Shown one piece after another: positions 57,794 to 64,000 of a stretch of 64,000 nt of DNA. The stretch's first letter is position 1, and each line of letters starts with the position of its first letter. The notes below the pieces were generated by a model. It made no database searches. It was not told where the DNA came from and saw only the letters and a list, made by a program, of their open reading frames with translations. Location of the stretch: the NCBI GenBank assembly GCA_019636735.1, contig JAHBWY010000006.1, positions 186,001 to 250,000 of the forward strand, in the 5' to 3' direction. Source of the stretch: Phycisphaeraceae bacterium. GTDB taxonomy: Bacteria; Planctomycetota; Phycisphaerae; Phycisphaerales; SM1A02. The position numbers and the translations under genes are program-made.

Positions 57794-60088
57794 TCAGCGT
57801 CCCGCCCCGGTTGTGCGAGGTGGCGCGGCAAGCTCGCCGCGGAAGACCTCGATGGCGGGCCCGCTCATGCGCACCGAGCGACCGACACCGGGCCATGCGA
57901 GTTCGAGCGCTCCTCCCGGAAGATGGGCCATGATCTCCGGCCCGCTTCGTCCGGTCAGCACACCCGCGACACAGACGGCGCTCGCACCGGTCCCGCAGGC
58001 GAGCGTGATCCCGCTCCCCCGCTCCCATGTTCGCATGCGCACCTCGCGCGGCGAACGAATCGTGACGAAGTGCACATTGATCCGCTGCGGAAACCACGGA
58101 TGGCGTTCGAGGTGAGGCCCCACGCGCTCGAGTGGGATCGCGTCGAGATCGCTGGCGTAGAGCACAACATGGGGATTGCCGAGGGAGACGAGCGTGATCG
58201 CCGGTTCAAGGCCCGCGAGGCGCCGCCACGATCCGTCGAGCTCACCGAAGAAGGCCGCTGGAAGAGGATGATCGACCACGGGGCTTCCCGCATCGACTCC
58301 CGGAATTGCGGCGGGAATGCGGCTCATCGCCAGGATGGGCTCGCCCATCGAGACCGACGCCGTCGACACCCGGCCATCGGGGCCGAGGCGCCAATCGATG
58401 TCGAGGACTCCGCGCGCCGTCTCGACTCGCAGCGGCTTCGCTTTCGACCGACCGCTGTCGACGACGAACTTCGCGACGCAGCGAATGCCGTTGCCGCACA
58501 TCTCGCCTTCACTGCCGTCGGCGTTGAACATCCTCATGCGGGCATCGGCGCGCTCGGGTTCGCTCGGACGACTGATGAGAATGAGCCCGTCGGAGCCGAT
58601 GCCGAAGTGACGATCCGAGACGCAGCGTGCCATGGACGCAGGGTCATCGATGCGCTCTTCGTCCGCATCCACATAGACATAGTCGTTGCCGAGACCCTGC
58701 ATCTTGACGAACTTCATGGCTGACTCCGTGGGAGTCATCTTAGAGCCGCCATCCCGAAGGGGCGGAAGCGCGATGAGCCCATCGAGCAGCGTGACCACGA
58801 TGGCAAGGACAATCAGCCCCTGCATCCAGCGCATCTGGCGATCGACGGGCAGATTTCGCTTGGCCACGCCGCTCAGCGCCGCCAGGCGGCGGCGACGCGA
58901 ATCGATCGATCCATGCCGGAAGGATGGCCGTGTCGGCGGGATGCCGTTGGCATAGGCGACGATCGCGAGCGCCCGGCGCATCGCCTCGACCGCCGCGGGC
59001 TCGATCGTCTCACATGGTGAAAGGGACACGGCCGCATACGCGTCGGCCTGGCGCTCGCAGAGGCGCGACATGGTCCCGAAGAAGAGAACCACCAACCCAA
59101 GCAGGAGCCCGAGCGCCACCCACTCCCCTGCTGCACCCCTCAGCACCGGGGGCGCCCACCACTCCATGAGCGTGGTGATCCCGACTCCACCTGCGCCCAC
59201 GCCGCCAATGCACGCGCCGGCCAGCCATGCCATGTGGCGATGCCTGAGGTGTCCCGCTTCATGGCCCGCGACCGCAAGGGCCTCTTCATCCGTCAGCGAG
59301 TCGATGAGCGCATCAGTCAGCAGCACCCACCGCACGCGCGGCAGGATGCCGAGGGCAACGCCATTCATCATCGTGCCCCCGGTGTTCCAGAGGCGCACCT
59401 CGCAGACACGGACCTTGTTCTTGGTGAAGAGGGCCTCCATGCGCTCGCGAAGGTCACCGCGCTCGGGCAACGGTGCAGTCGAGAGCGCGGGAATGACGAG
59501 CGCGGGCGCCAGCAGGAGGGCCGCAATGGCGCAACCGAGGCCCACCCATTCACTCCATGCGCTCCCCGCCGGCATGATGCGAGCCACGACCTCCTGTGCC
59601 GCGAGCACCGTTCCGACGGGCACGAGCAGGAGCGGCAGGAAGATCCGTGCCTGGGTCAGGACGATGGCCACCCGCGACATCGATGGCGTGTGCCGCACTA
59701 CGAACGCCGAGTGCGCCGACCACGCGATGATCATCGCGGCGATCGCCGGCGCGATCGTGATCGCTTCATCGACGAGGATCCAGTCGCCGATCCACTGCTG
59801 CACCAGATCGAACCAGCCGAACCCGAGAATCGCCGCCGCCAGCCAGAGTGGAGCAAACGCGCTCACCAAGCGGGTCCGTCGCGCCGATCGACTCCAAGCG
59901 CGGTGTCCCGCCCCGGGGCGATTCCAAGGCAGCACACTTGCGCCGATGGCGAGCAGCGCCACACCGATGGTGCCGGCGAGGACCAGAAGCAGCACCACCC
60001 CATCGCCGAGCGCTTCCGGCTCGATCCATGTCGCCACGCCGGCTCGCCGCAACACCAGCGCGGCGATGAGGACGAAGAGAGCCGCCAT
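57794..60088 (-). CDS. dapF: Fusion of membrane M48-type metalloprotease and diaminopimelate epimerase
   Basis: This 764-residue open frame contains two known modules. Residues 1-457 form a membrane protein with several helices, a zinc motif HEAGHLRH at about residue 275 and the third ligand in C-E-R-Q-A-D-A-Y, which is the HtpX/M48 pattern. Residues 458-764 (from ATG 58717) are DapF: M-K-F-V-K-M-Q-G-L-G-N-D-Y, the catalytic Cys in G-E-M-C-G-N-G-I-R-C (Cys531), and A-C-G-T-G-A (Cys698). DapF epimerises LL- to meso-diaminopimelate for peptidoglycan and lysine. No stop separates them. An internal ATG may also make free DapF. TAAGAT lies about 15 bases before that ATG. Confidence 0.85.
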   Translation of the reverse strand: MAALFVLIAALVLRRAGVATWIEPEALGDGVVLLLVLAGTIGVALLAIGASVLPWNRPGAGHRAWSRSARRTRLVSAFAPLWLAAAILGFGWFDLVQQWIGDWILVDEAITIAPAIAAMIIAWSAHSAFVVRHTPSMSRVAIVLTQARIFLPLLLVPVGTVLAAQEVVARIMPAGSAWSEWVGLGCAIAALLLAPALVIPALSTAPLPERGDLRERMEALFTKNKVRVCEVRLWNTGGTMMNGVALGILPRVRWVLLTDALIDSLTDEEALAVAGHEAGHLRHRHMAWLAGACIGGVGAGGVGITTLMEWWAPPVLRGAAGEWVALGLLLGLVVLFFGTMSRLCERQADAYAAVSLSPCETIEPAAVEAMRRALAIVAYANGIPPTRPSFRHGSIDSRRRRLAALSGVAKRNLPVDRQMRWMQGLIVLAIVVTLLDGLIALPPLRDGGSKMTPTESAMKFVKMQGLGNDYVYVDADEERIDDPASMARCVSDRHFGIGSDGLILISRPSEPERADARMRMFNADGSEGEMCGNGIRCVAKFVVDSGRSKAKPLRVETARGVLDIDWRLGPDGRVSTASVSMGEPILAMSRIPAAIPGVDAGSPVVDHPLPAAFFGELDGSWRRLAGLEPAITLVSLGNPHVVLYASDLDAIPLERVGPHLERHPWFPQRINVHFVTIRSPREVRMRTWERGSGITLACGTGASAVCVAGVLTGRSGPEIMAHLPGGALELAWPGVGRSVRMSGPAIEVFRGELAAPPRTTGAGR

Positions 60089-60119
60089 CAGGAGTGCCTT
60101 GCCCTCATGCCTCGAACAC

Positions 60120-61622
60120 TCAGCCGCCGCTCGTCGATGAACCGGGGCGAGTCATGTTCCCTAGGTCGACCACCACGCGCCCATGCCGATAGAAGTCGAC
60201 ATTCATGGTGCGACGGTCGAGGAAGGTGAACACCAGGCAGTTTGCGCGACTGCTCTCGGCATAGGCGAAGTCACCCATGTGCGGTCCCGCATAGCGCGCG
60301 TTGTCATAGGACTGGGCGTGATTGTGGAAGTGAAAGAGGGCCGTGTAGCCACGCTCGAACATCTCGGGCGGTGCTTCGAAGCGCATGTCGGAGCCGGTCA
60401 CGCGTGGCCGGAACTCGACCACGGCGAAGCGCCCCTGGGCATCGACTTCGATGATGCCGCCATACTCGGTCGAGCGATCCATGAGATCCCGGTCGGCGAT
60501 CTCGAAGATGTGCCGCACCGCCGGCTCATGGGCCATCATGTCGGTGGCAAGCAGCATGGCGGCGAAGTCGCCCCACTTGAGGTCGTCCTTGATCTGGTAG
60601 AGCGACTCGGTGAACTCTCCCGAGTAGCCCCGGAAGTTGGGGCTGGCCGTCTGGCGTCCCTCACTCTTGATGCGCGACTCAAGTCGGGGGTAGAGCTCCT
60701 GCGGTGTCGCACGCAGAAGGGAAGGATCGATCCGCATGGCCGCGACCGCGACGGGCAGCTCACGAAGCTCGAGTTCCTTTCGGACTGACTCGGACATTTG
60801 GCCCGTTGCGGCCATCGACTCACGCCAGAAGCCCGCGTGCTTAGGCTCACGAAGCGTGCGGAGCCAGAGAATCTCCTCGCGATTGCGCGGCAGGATGCCG
60901 AGATCTCGCGCCGATGCGCGCAGATCCATGAGGAAGGTGTCGCCGGGCTTGATGCGCTCATCCTGAACCAAGGCGATCAACCGCTCGCGGTCGCCCGACT
61001 TCCACAGAAGCTCCCAGCAGCGGGCTCGAAGATTCGCCTGGGTGATCGGGTTCGAGTCGAGCATCGCCTGGTAGAGCACATCGGGCACGCTGCTGGCGCC
61101 GTGGAGCTTCTGAAGCGCGATGTACTCCGGCCGCTGCTCGTCATCCCTGATCCAGCCCGCCATGTTCACCGCCAGCGCGTTGATGAGCGTGGGTGTCATG
61201 TCGGTCATGCCGTTCTCGGCGATCAGTTCGCAGAGCCGAGTGCGCCATTCGAGGGCGTCCATGCGAGGCAGCGCGAGGGCGAGGGCGTCCCGGAGCGCCT
61301 TGGGGTCCTTCGCAAGGAGCTGCTGGAAGGCCCGCTCCCGGACCGGCGTGGTGTAGCCCGGCTGGATCACGATGCGCCTGAGGAGCGCGATGGACTCTGG
61401 GCTCGAGTCCTCCTCGAGTTGGGTCAGCGCCCGCTGCTGGGAGATGGGCAGGGAATCACTCCGCCGCAGCGTTCCCATCGGGTCTTCGACAGTGGTGCTG
61501 CACCCGGGCAGCGCCGCGGCGACCAGCGCCAGGACGCACCACGATCGGCGGACTACCCCGCGGCGCAGCGCGACCGCGGGATTCATGGGCCCCCGAATTC
61601 GACGAGTCGACCTTGCTTCCAT
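60120..61622 (-). CDS. Lipoprotein with helical repeats and a JAMM-like C-terminal domain
   Basis: This 500-residue protein has a lipobox L-P-G-C after a hydrophobic stretch (about residues 28-41), so it is probably lipid-anchored. Residues about 60-320 are helical and repeat-like. The last 120 residues have a beta-rich domain with F-H-F-H-N-H, then a G-P-H-M-G-D-F-A-Y-A-E segment. This looks like a H-x-H...D metal site of the JAB/MPN type, with a preceding E in V-V-E-F. The usual P-S-x-x-D is altered. The start at 61622 is set by TAGACT seven bases upstream. It leads the operon to the M48-DapF gene and the M20 peptidase. Confidence 0.68.
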   Translation of the reverse strand: MEARSTRRIRGPMNPAVALRRGVVRRSWCVLALVAAALPGCSTTVEDPMGTLRRSDSLPISQQRALTQLEEDSSPESIALLRRIVIQPGYTTPVRERAFQQLLAKDPKALRDALALALPRMDALEWRTRLCELIAENGMTDMTPTLINALAVNMAGWIRDDEQRPEYIALQKLHGASSVPDVLYQAMLDSNPITQANLRARCWELLWKSGDRERLIALVQDERIKPGDTFLMDLRASARDLGILPRNREEILWLRTLREPKHAGFWRESMAATGQMSESVRKELELRELPVAVAAMRIDPSLLRATPQELYPRLESRIKSEGRQTASPNFRGYSGEFTESLYQIKDDLKWGDFAAMLLATDMMAHEPAVRHIFEIADRDLMDRSTEYGGIIEVDAQGRFAVVEFRPRVTGSDMRFEAPPEMFERGYTALFHFHNHAQSYDNARYAGPHMGDFAYAESSRANCLVFTFLDRRTMNVDFYRHGRVVVDLGNMTRPGSSTSGG

Positions 61623-61629
61623 GCCCCGG

Positions 61630-61635
61630 AGTCTA
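61630..61635 (-). promoter_or_regulatory. -10 element TAGACT of the lipoprotein-dapF operon
   Basis: Minus-strand TAGACT is seven bases before ATG 61622. It lies close to the divergent NifU-like promoter, so the two may share control. Confidence 0.5.
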
Positions 61636-61646
61636 CGACCACGGCC

Positions 61647-61652
61647 TATGCT
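61647..61652 (+). promoter_or_regulatory. -10 element TATGCT of the NifU-like gene
   Basis: TATGCT is followed by seven bases and the ATG at 61660, giving a leaderless mRNA. Confidence 0.5.
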
Positions 61653-61659
61653 CTCTCCA

Positions 61660-61911
61660 ATGCCGCAGCGCGTCGCCACGGACCTGCATCATCGCGTCAG
61701 CGAGGTGCTTGAACTCATCCGTCCCGCCATTCAGGCGGACGGTGGTGACATTGAGCTCGTGGGCGTCGACCCCGACGGCACGGTCATTCTTCGTTTCCGC
61801 GGAGCATGCACCAGTTGCCCCTCGCGGAATGTGACGCTCCAGTCGAACATCGAGCACAACCTTCGGGAACGAGTGCCCGAGGTTCGCGCCGTGCATGCCC
61901 TTGATCGATGA
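61660..61911 (+). CDS. NifU C-terminal domain-like iron-sulfur scaffold protein
   Basis: This 83-residue protein matches the NifU C-terminal (Nfu) domain: L-E-L-I-R-P-A-I-Q-A-D-G-G-D-I-E-L followed by G-A-C-T-S-C-P-S, with the CxxC that binds a 4Fe-4S cluster for transfer to target enzymes. All hallmarks are intact. ATG 61660 is preferred because of TATGCT seven bases before it and because homology starts here. It is divergent from the lipoprotein gene and converges with csrA. Confidence 0.92.
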   Translation: MPQRVATDLHHRVSEVLELIRPAIQADGGDIELVGVDPDGTVILRFRGACTSCPSRNVTLQSNIEHNLRERVPEVRAVHALDR

Positions 61912-61992
61912 TGTCGGTCGGTTCGCCAGTCGGGTGGTTGCTGGCGCGACCGACCCGCACGACCTGCTCCCCAACTGAGAGAGCCCCAGCGC

Positions 61993-62229
61993 TCAGCCGG
62001 TGCTCTGTTCGCCGGCCGGTCGGATCTGCCCGATCACTCCGGGGCCAGCGTCCTCGGCCGCGGTGATCTGGTCGGCGACCTCCCGTCGGTGGACCGGCAC
62101 CTCGCGGGGGAACTCAAAGGCGATTCGCACCCGGTCGCCCTTGATGGTGGCTATGCGCACGACACCCAGCGGAGCGGCAGGGTTGCCGATCACCACTTCT
62201 TCACCTTCTCGGCGTGTGATGACGAGCAT
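61993..62229 (-). CDS. csrA: Carbon storage regulator CsrA
   Basis: CsrA is a dimeric RNA-binding protein that binds GGA in hairpin loops and blocks or changes translation. The 78-residue protein begins MLVITRREGEEVVIG and continues with I-A-T-I-K-G-D-R-V-R-I-A-F-E-F-P, then V-P-V-H-R-R-E-V. The V-P-V-H-R-x-E-V segment near the C-terminal end is an RNA-binding surface. A GGAGG ribosome binding site precedes the ATG, and a GGA within it may be self-bound. Its promoter and leader are described separately. No flagellar genes are in this window. Length is a little longer than E. coli CsrA. Confidence 0.95.
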   Translation of the reverse strand: MLVITRREGEEVVIGNPAAPLGVVRIATIKGDRVRIAFEFPREVPVHRREVADQITAAEDAGPGVIGQIRPAGEQSTG

Positions 62230-62277
62230 CGGAGTCCTCCAGCCCGGGCGGCGAGGCACATCGCGGAGGAAACGACG

Positions 62278-62292
62278 CCGCGATCCATGCGG
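62278..62292 (-). promoter_or_regulatory. Hairpin with AUGGAUC loop in the csrA leader
   Basis: On the minus strand CCGC pairs with GCGG around loop ATGGATC, about 50 bases before the csrA ATG. The loop contains the CsrA-type A-N-G-G-A core. With the GGA in the ribosome binding site it forms a plausible two-site arrangement for autorepression, as known for E. coli csrA. Confidence 0.55.
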
Positions 62293-62325
62293 TCAGCCAG
62301 GGGCGGGCGACAGCCCGCGAAGGAG

Positions 62326-62353
62326 AGACTACCGAAGATCGGGCTTCTGCCAA
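62326..62353 (-). promoter_or_regulatory. csrA promoter: TTGGCA, 16 bases, TAGTCT
   Basis: On the minus strand TTGGCA (5 of 6 to consensus) is 16 bases before TAGTCT. Transcription would start near 62319 and give a leader of about 90 bases with a hairpin and a GGAGG site, unlike the leaderless genes nearby. The promoter lies just after the terminator of the candidate sponge RNA. Confidence 0.6.
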
Positions 62354-62365
62354 GCGCCGACATGG

Positions 62366-62407
62366 CAAAAACGCCCCTGCACCGGGTTCTAGGCCGATGC
62401 AGGGGCG
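62366..62407 (-). terminator. Intrinsic terminator between mraZ and csrA
   Basis: On the minus strand CGCCCCTGCA pairs with TGCAGGGGCG (10 bp, with a partly paired loop) and is followed by five T residues. It ends the mraZ transcript or the candidate sponge RNA before the csrA promoter. Confidence 0.8.
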
Positions 62408-62600
62408 ACAACGGAGGGGCCGAAGCCCCATGGCGGGCGGGCTGCGCGTCCATGGCGGCCCGTTACTCCCGCACAGGGCCATCCATGGCCTGAGTGCGGT
62501 GGGGATGGGTGGCGATTCCATTCACCACCGGCCCCGAGATTGGCACCCTGATCACACGCCGGGGCCCGAGTCATCCATGACCCGAGCGCAAGCGCTGCTC
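62366..62600 (-). ncRNA. Candidate Csr-type sponge RNA between mraZ and csrA
   Basis: The minus strand folds by eye into a chain of hairpins. At 62565-62586, CTCGGGTC pairs with GACTCGGG around loop ATGGAT. At 62508-62529, GGTGGTG pairs with CGCCACC around AATGGAAT. At 62471-62497, a GCAC/GTGC and GGCC/GGCC stem is closed by ATGGAT. At 62439-62461, GGGC and CGC pair with GCG and GCCC around CATGGAC. A GGGGC-TTCG-GCCCC hairpin follows, then a strong terminator. Four loops show ATGGA, the CsrA-binding core. Of five GGA triplets in the stretch, four are in loops. No promoter is seen, so it may be a 3' product of mraZ mRNA. The 5' end given is approximate. Confidence 0.5.
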
Positions 62601-62667
62601 AGGAAGCGTTCGGAGTGCCCGAAACAGGCCACGGCGAAGTGATGCCGCAGACTGGTCGGGCGCTGAT

Positions 62668-63156
62668 TCATGAGTTCCCCTCGGCGCCATCGGGGCGCGC
62701 TGGAGGCTGTCTGAAGGAGGGACGAGCCCGTCGGTAGAGATCGGCGGTCGCGGGCAGCAGACGCTGCTCCTCGGCCTGCCACTCTTCGGGCGGATAGAGC
62801 TCCAGGTGATCCTTGTTGCCCACGATGACCACGCTTCCGGAAAGCCGGAACCGCTTGGTCATCCAGTCGGGCAGTCGAACCCGACCACTGCCATCGACCG
62901 GCAACTTGGCCGACTGCGAGAAGATCAGCCTCTCGAAGTCGAGGACTTCCTCCTCGGCCAGCAGCGACGAGCCTCGCTGCGACACCCACGCGTCGAAGAT
63001 CTTCTCCGGCCAGAGCCAGAGTCGATCGTTCGGACCCGGCAAGGCGATGAAGGCCTGCCCATGAATGCGTTCGTCCATGCACTCGCGCAGCGCCGACGGG
63101 ATCGCCAGTCGGTTCTTGTGATCGATCACATAGTTGTGCTGGCCGCGAAAATGCAC
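62668..63156 (-). CDS. mraZ: Transcriptional regulator MraZ
   Basis: MraZ is a DNA-binding protein with two SpoVT-AbrB-like domains that normally heads the division/cell-wall (dcw) cluster. The 162-residue protein starts at GTG, reading V-H-F-R-G-Q-H-N-Y-V-I-D-H-K-N-R-L-A-I-P, the MraZ N-terminus. The second repeat includes K-L-P-V-D-G-S-G-R-V-R-L-P. A 30-residue Arg/Pro-rich tail follows. A GTG 42 bases upstream is also in frame. The next minus-strand gene is csrA, not rsmH, so mraZ is detached from the dcw cluster here. Confidence 0.88.
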   Translation of the reverse strand: MHFRGQHNYVIDHKNRLAIPSALRECMDERIHGQAFIALPGPNDRLWLWPEKIFDAWVSQRGSSLLAEEEVLDFERLIFSQSAKLPVDGSGRVRLPDWMTKRFRLSGSVVIVGNKDHLELYPPEEWQAEEQRLLPATADLYRRARPSFRQPPARPDGAEGNS

Positions 63157-63536
63157 GCATCGACGCCTCGGGTGGGACTGGCGATCAATGTACCCCACGA
63201 CTCACCACGATTCAACACTTTTCTCCAATAATGATCCATCCGGGCCACGATCGGCCCCACAACCCCCAGTGGGGCCGCAAGGACATCGCAAGTGGCTTGT
63301 TCGGCCCCCTTCCTGCGGGCCGTGCGGCGCGTGCGGTCGCCCAGGGACGACAGCCGGAGCCAGCCACACCAATTCGTGGCTGAACGGGCCGGTAACCAAT
63401 TCCAAACCGTGATCTCGCAGGCTCTTATGGACAAGACGAGAAAGTGACGCACACTTCTGCCGAGGGGAGTGGCGAACGCCCTGACTGATCATTTCCTGGC
63501 CCACCGGCGCGGCCCCGAGTCGCCGGTACGACCGCA
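63157..63536. other. Intergenic region upstream of mraZ with a strong hairpin
   Basis: This stretch of 380 bases holds no gene. The clearest structure is CGGCCCCAC pairing with GTGGGGCCG over an eight-base loop at 63252-63277, with no T-run on either strand. Minus-strand TACATT, about 30 bases before the mraZ GTG, and CATTAT, near 63228, are possible -10 elements for mraZ. Confidence 0.45.
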
Positions 63537-64000
63537 ATGAGTCGAACGATGGACTGGCTTCCCGCTGATCGTGCGTCAATCGCCGCCATCCTCGATCGCA
63601 TTCCCAACAGCCACTTCATCTTGACCGCCGCCCACGGGGACACCCGATGCGGCGCGCATGTGCGTTGGGTGCAGCAGTGTGCCCGGACCCCTCCGATGCT
63701 GCTGGTCGCCATCGAGAAGGGCCACGCCTTGAGCGCGATCATTCGTGACAGCCACGGATTTGCCCTCTGCCAAGTGCACCGCGATGAGCGCGTGCTGAAG
63801 CGCCTCTTTCCCGCCATGCCCGAGCACGGGGTTGATCCCTTCATCTCAGTGCCTCACTTGCGAACGCCATCGGGAGCGCCGGTCCCTCTGCGGGCGATGA
63901 GCTGGTTCGATTGTGAAATGGTCCGCCATGTGGACATCGAGGCGGACACGGAAATCTATGTCGGTGTGGTGCACCACGCCTCGCTGGTGCAGCCCGGGGC
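63537..64000 (+). CDS. Flavin reductase-like (FMN-binding split barrel) protein, 3' partial
   Basis: The frame from ATG 63537 stays open to the right edge, giving 154 residues. The text N-S-H-F-I-L-T-A-A-H-G-D-T-R-C-G-A-H-V-R-W-V-Q-Q-C is a flavin reductase/flavoredoxin start, followed by P-P-M-L-L-V-A-I-E-K-G-H-A and F-A-L-C-Q-V, the split-barrel FMN-binding core. The end is V-G-V-V-H-H-A-S. Its electron donor and acceptor are unknown. The start is the first Met that fits the family. Confidence 0.8.
   Translation, partial: MSRTMDWLPADRASIAAILDRIPNSHFILTAAHGDTRCGAHVRWVQQCARTPPMLLVAIEKGHALSAIIRDSHGFALCQVHRDERVLKRLFPAMPEHGVDPFISVPHLRTPSGAPVPLRAMSWFDCEMVRHVDIEADTEIYVGVVHHASLVQPG

Noticed and set aside
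62397-62642. An 81-residue plus-strand Arg-rich frame in the mraZ-csrA spacer
   Set aside because: It starts inside the terminator stem, has no family features, and is explained as the reverse of the hairpin-rich RNA.
63252-63277. A terminator upstream of mraZ
   Set aside because: The stem is strong, but neither side has a T-run.

Overview
The window looks like a chromosomal segment of a high-GC planctomycete, most likely class Phycisphaerae. Three observations support this. Three secreted proteins end in paired EF-hand/dockerin-like repeats of the DLNGDGxVxGADLAxLLGxW kind. Several small membrane proteins carry CxxC...CxxC zinc ribbons. An lpxA gene and an OmpH-like chaperone show a two-membrane envelope. 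Most content is core housekeeping, densely packed, with many 1-8 base gene overlaps. I see no prophage, insertion sequence or CRISPR array.

Layout: 1-8.3 kb holds the end of a secreted dockerin-type protein, a lone MshEN-type protein, a nuclease-like hypothetical, hflX, tsaD and a three-gene overlapping operon of two zinc-ribbon membrane proteins plus a GGQ release-factor-like protein. 8.3-13.7 kb holds an M20D amidohydrolase and two adjacent secreted zinc metalloproteases. 13.8-25.1 kb is the rplK-rplA-rplJ-rplL / rpoB-rpoC cluster, where rpoB is interrupted into two overlapping reading frames. 25.1-31.5 kb holds two YkgJ-like proteins, a GYF-domain protein, rimO, a lipoprotein, a zinc-ribbon protein and lepA. 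31.5-39.8 kb starts with a 39-bp minisatellite, then an OmpH-like gene, lipB, lpxA, a metallo-beta-lactamase-fold gene, a long PurF-like gene, rpsD and a PpiD-like gene. 39.8-51.8 kb holds a MetRS-beta-like protein, ileS, a ZIP transporter, tRNA-Ala(CGC), mutS, a thioredoxin, obgE, rpmA, a secreted hypothetical and a GNAT protein. 51.8-56.5 kb is dnaA and two translationally coupled genes. 56.5-64 kb holds an M20 peptidase, an M48 protease-DapF fusion, a lipoprotein, a NifU-like protein, csrA, a candidate CsrA-binding RNA, mraZ and a truncated flavin reductase-like gene.

The most interesting signals are: (1) a noncoding stretch between mraZ and csrA whose minus strand folds into four hairpins that each show AUGGA in the loop and ends in an intrinsic terminator, with a fifth such hairpin in the csrA leader, which suggests a Csr-type sponge RNA next to its target; (2) the rpoB break, either a one-base error or a true two-polypeptide beta subunit; (3) an in-frame fusion of a membrane M48 peptidase to diaminopimelate epimerase; (4) a DegT-family protein that has lost the PLP lysine and the PLP aspartate; (5) an IleRS that has lost three of four zinc ligands, downstream of a ZIP metal transporter; (6) -10 elements (TAnnnT) placed 6-7 bases before many start codons, which predicts widespread leaderless mRNAs and fixes several starts.

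All calls are by eye from sequence and known family motifs. No search, alignment or folding program was run, and hand-counted short sites may be off by one base.
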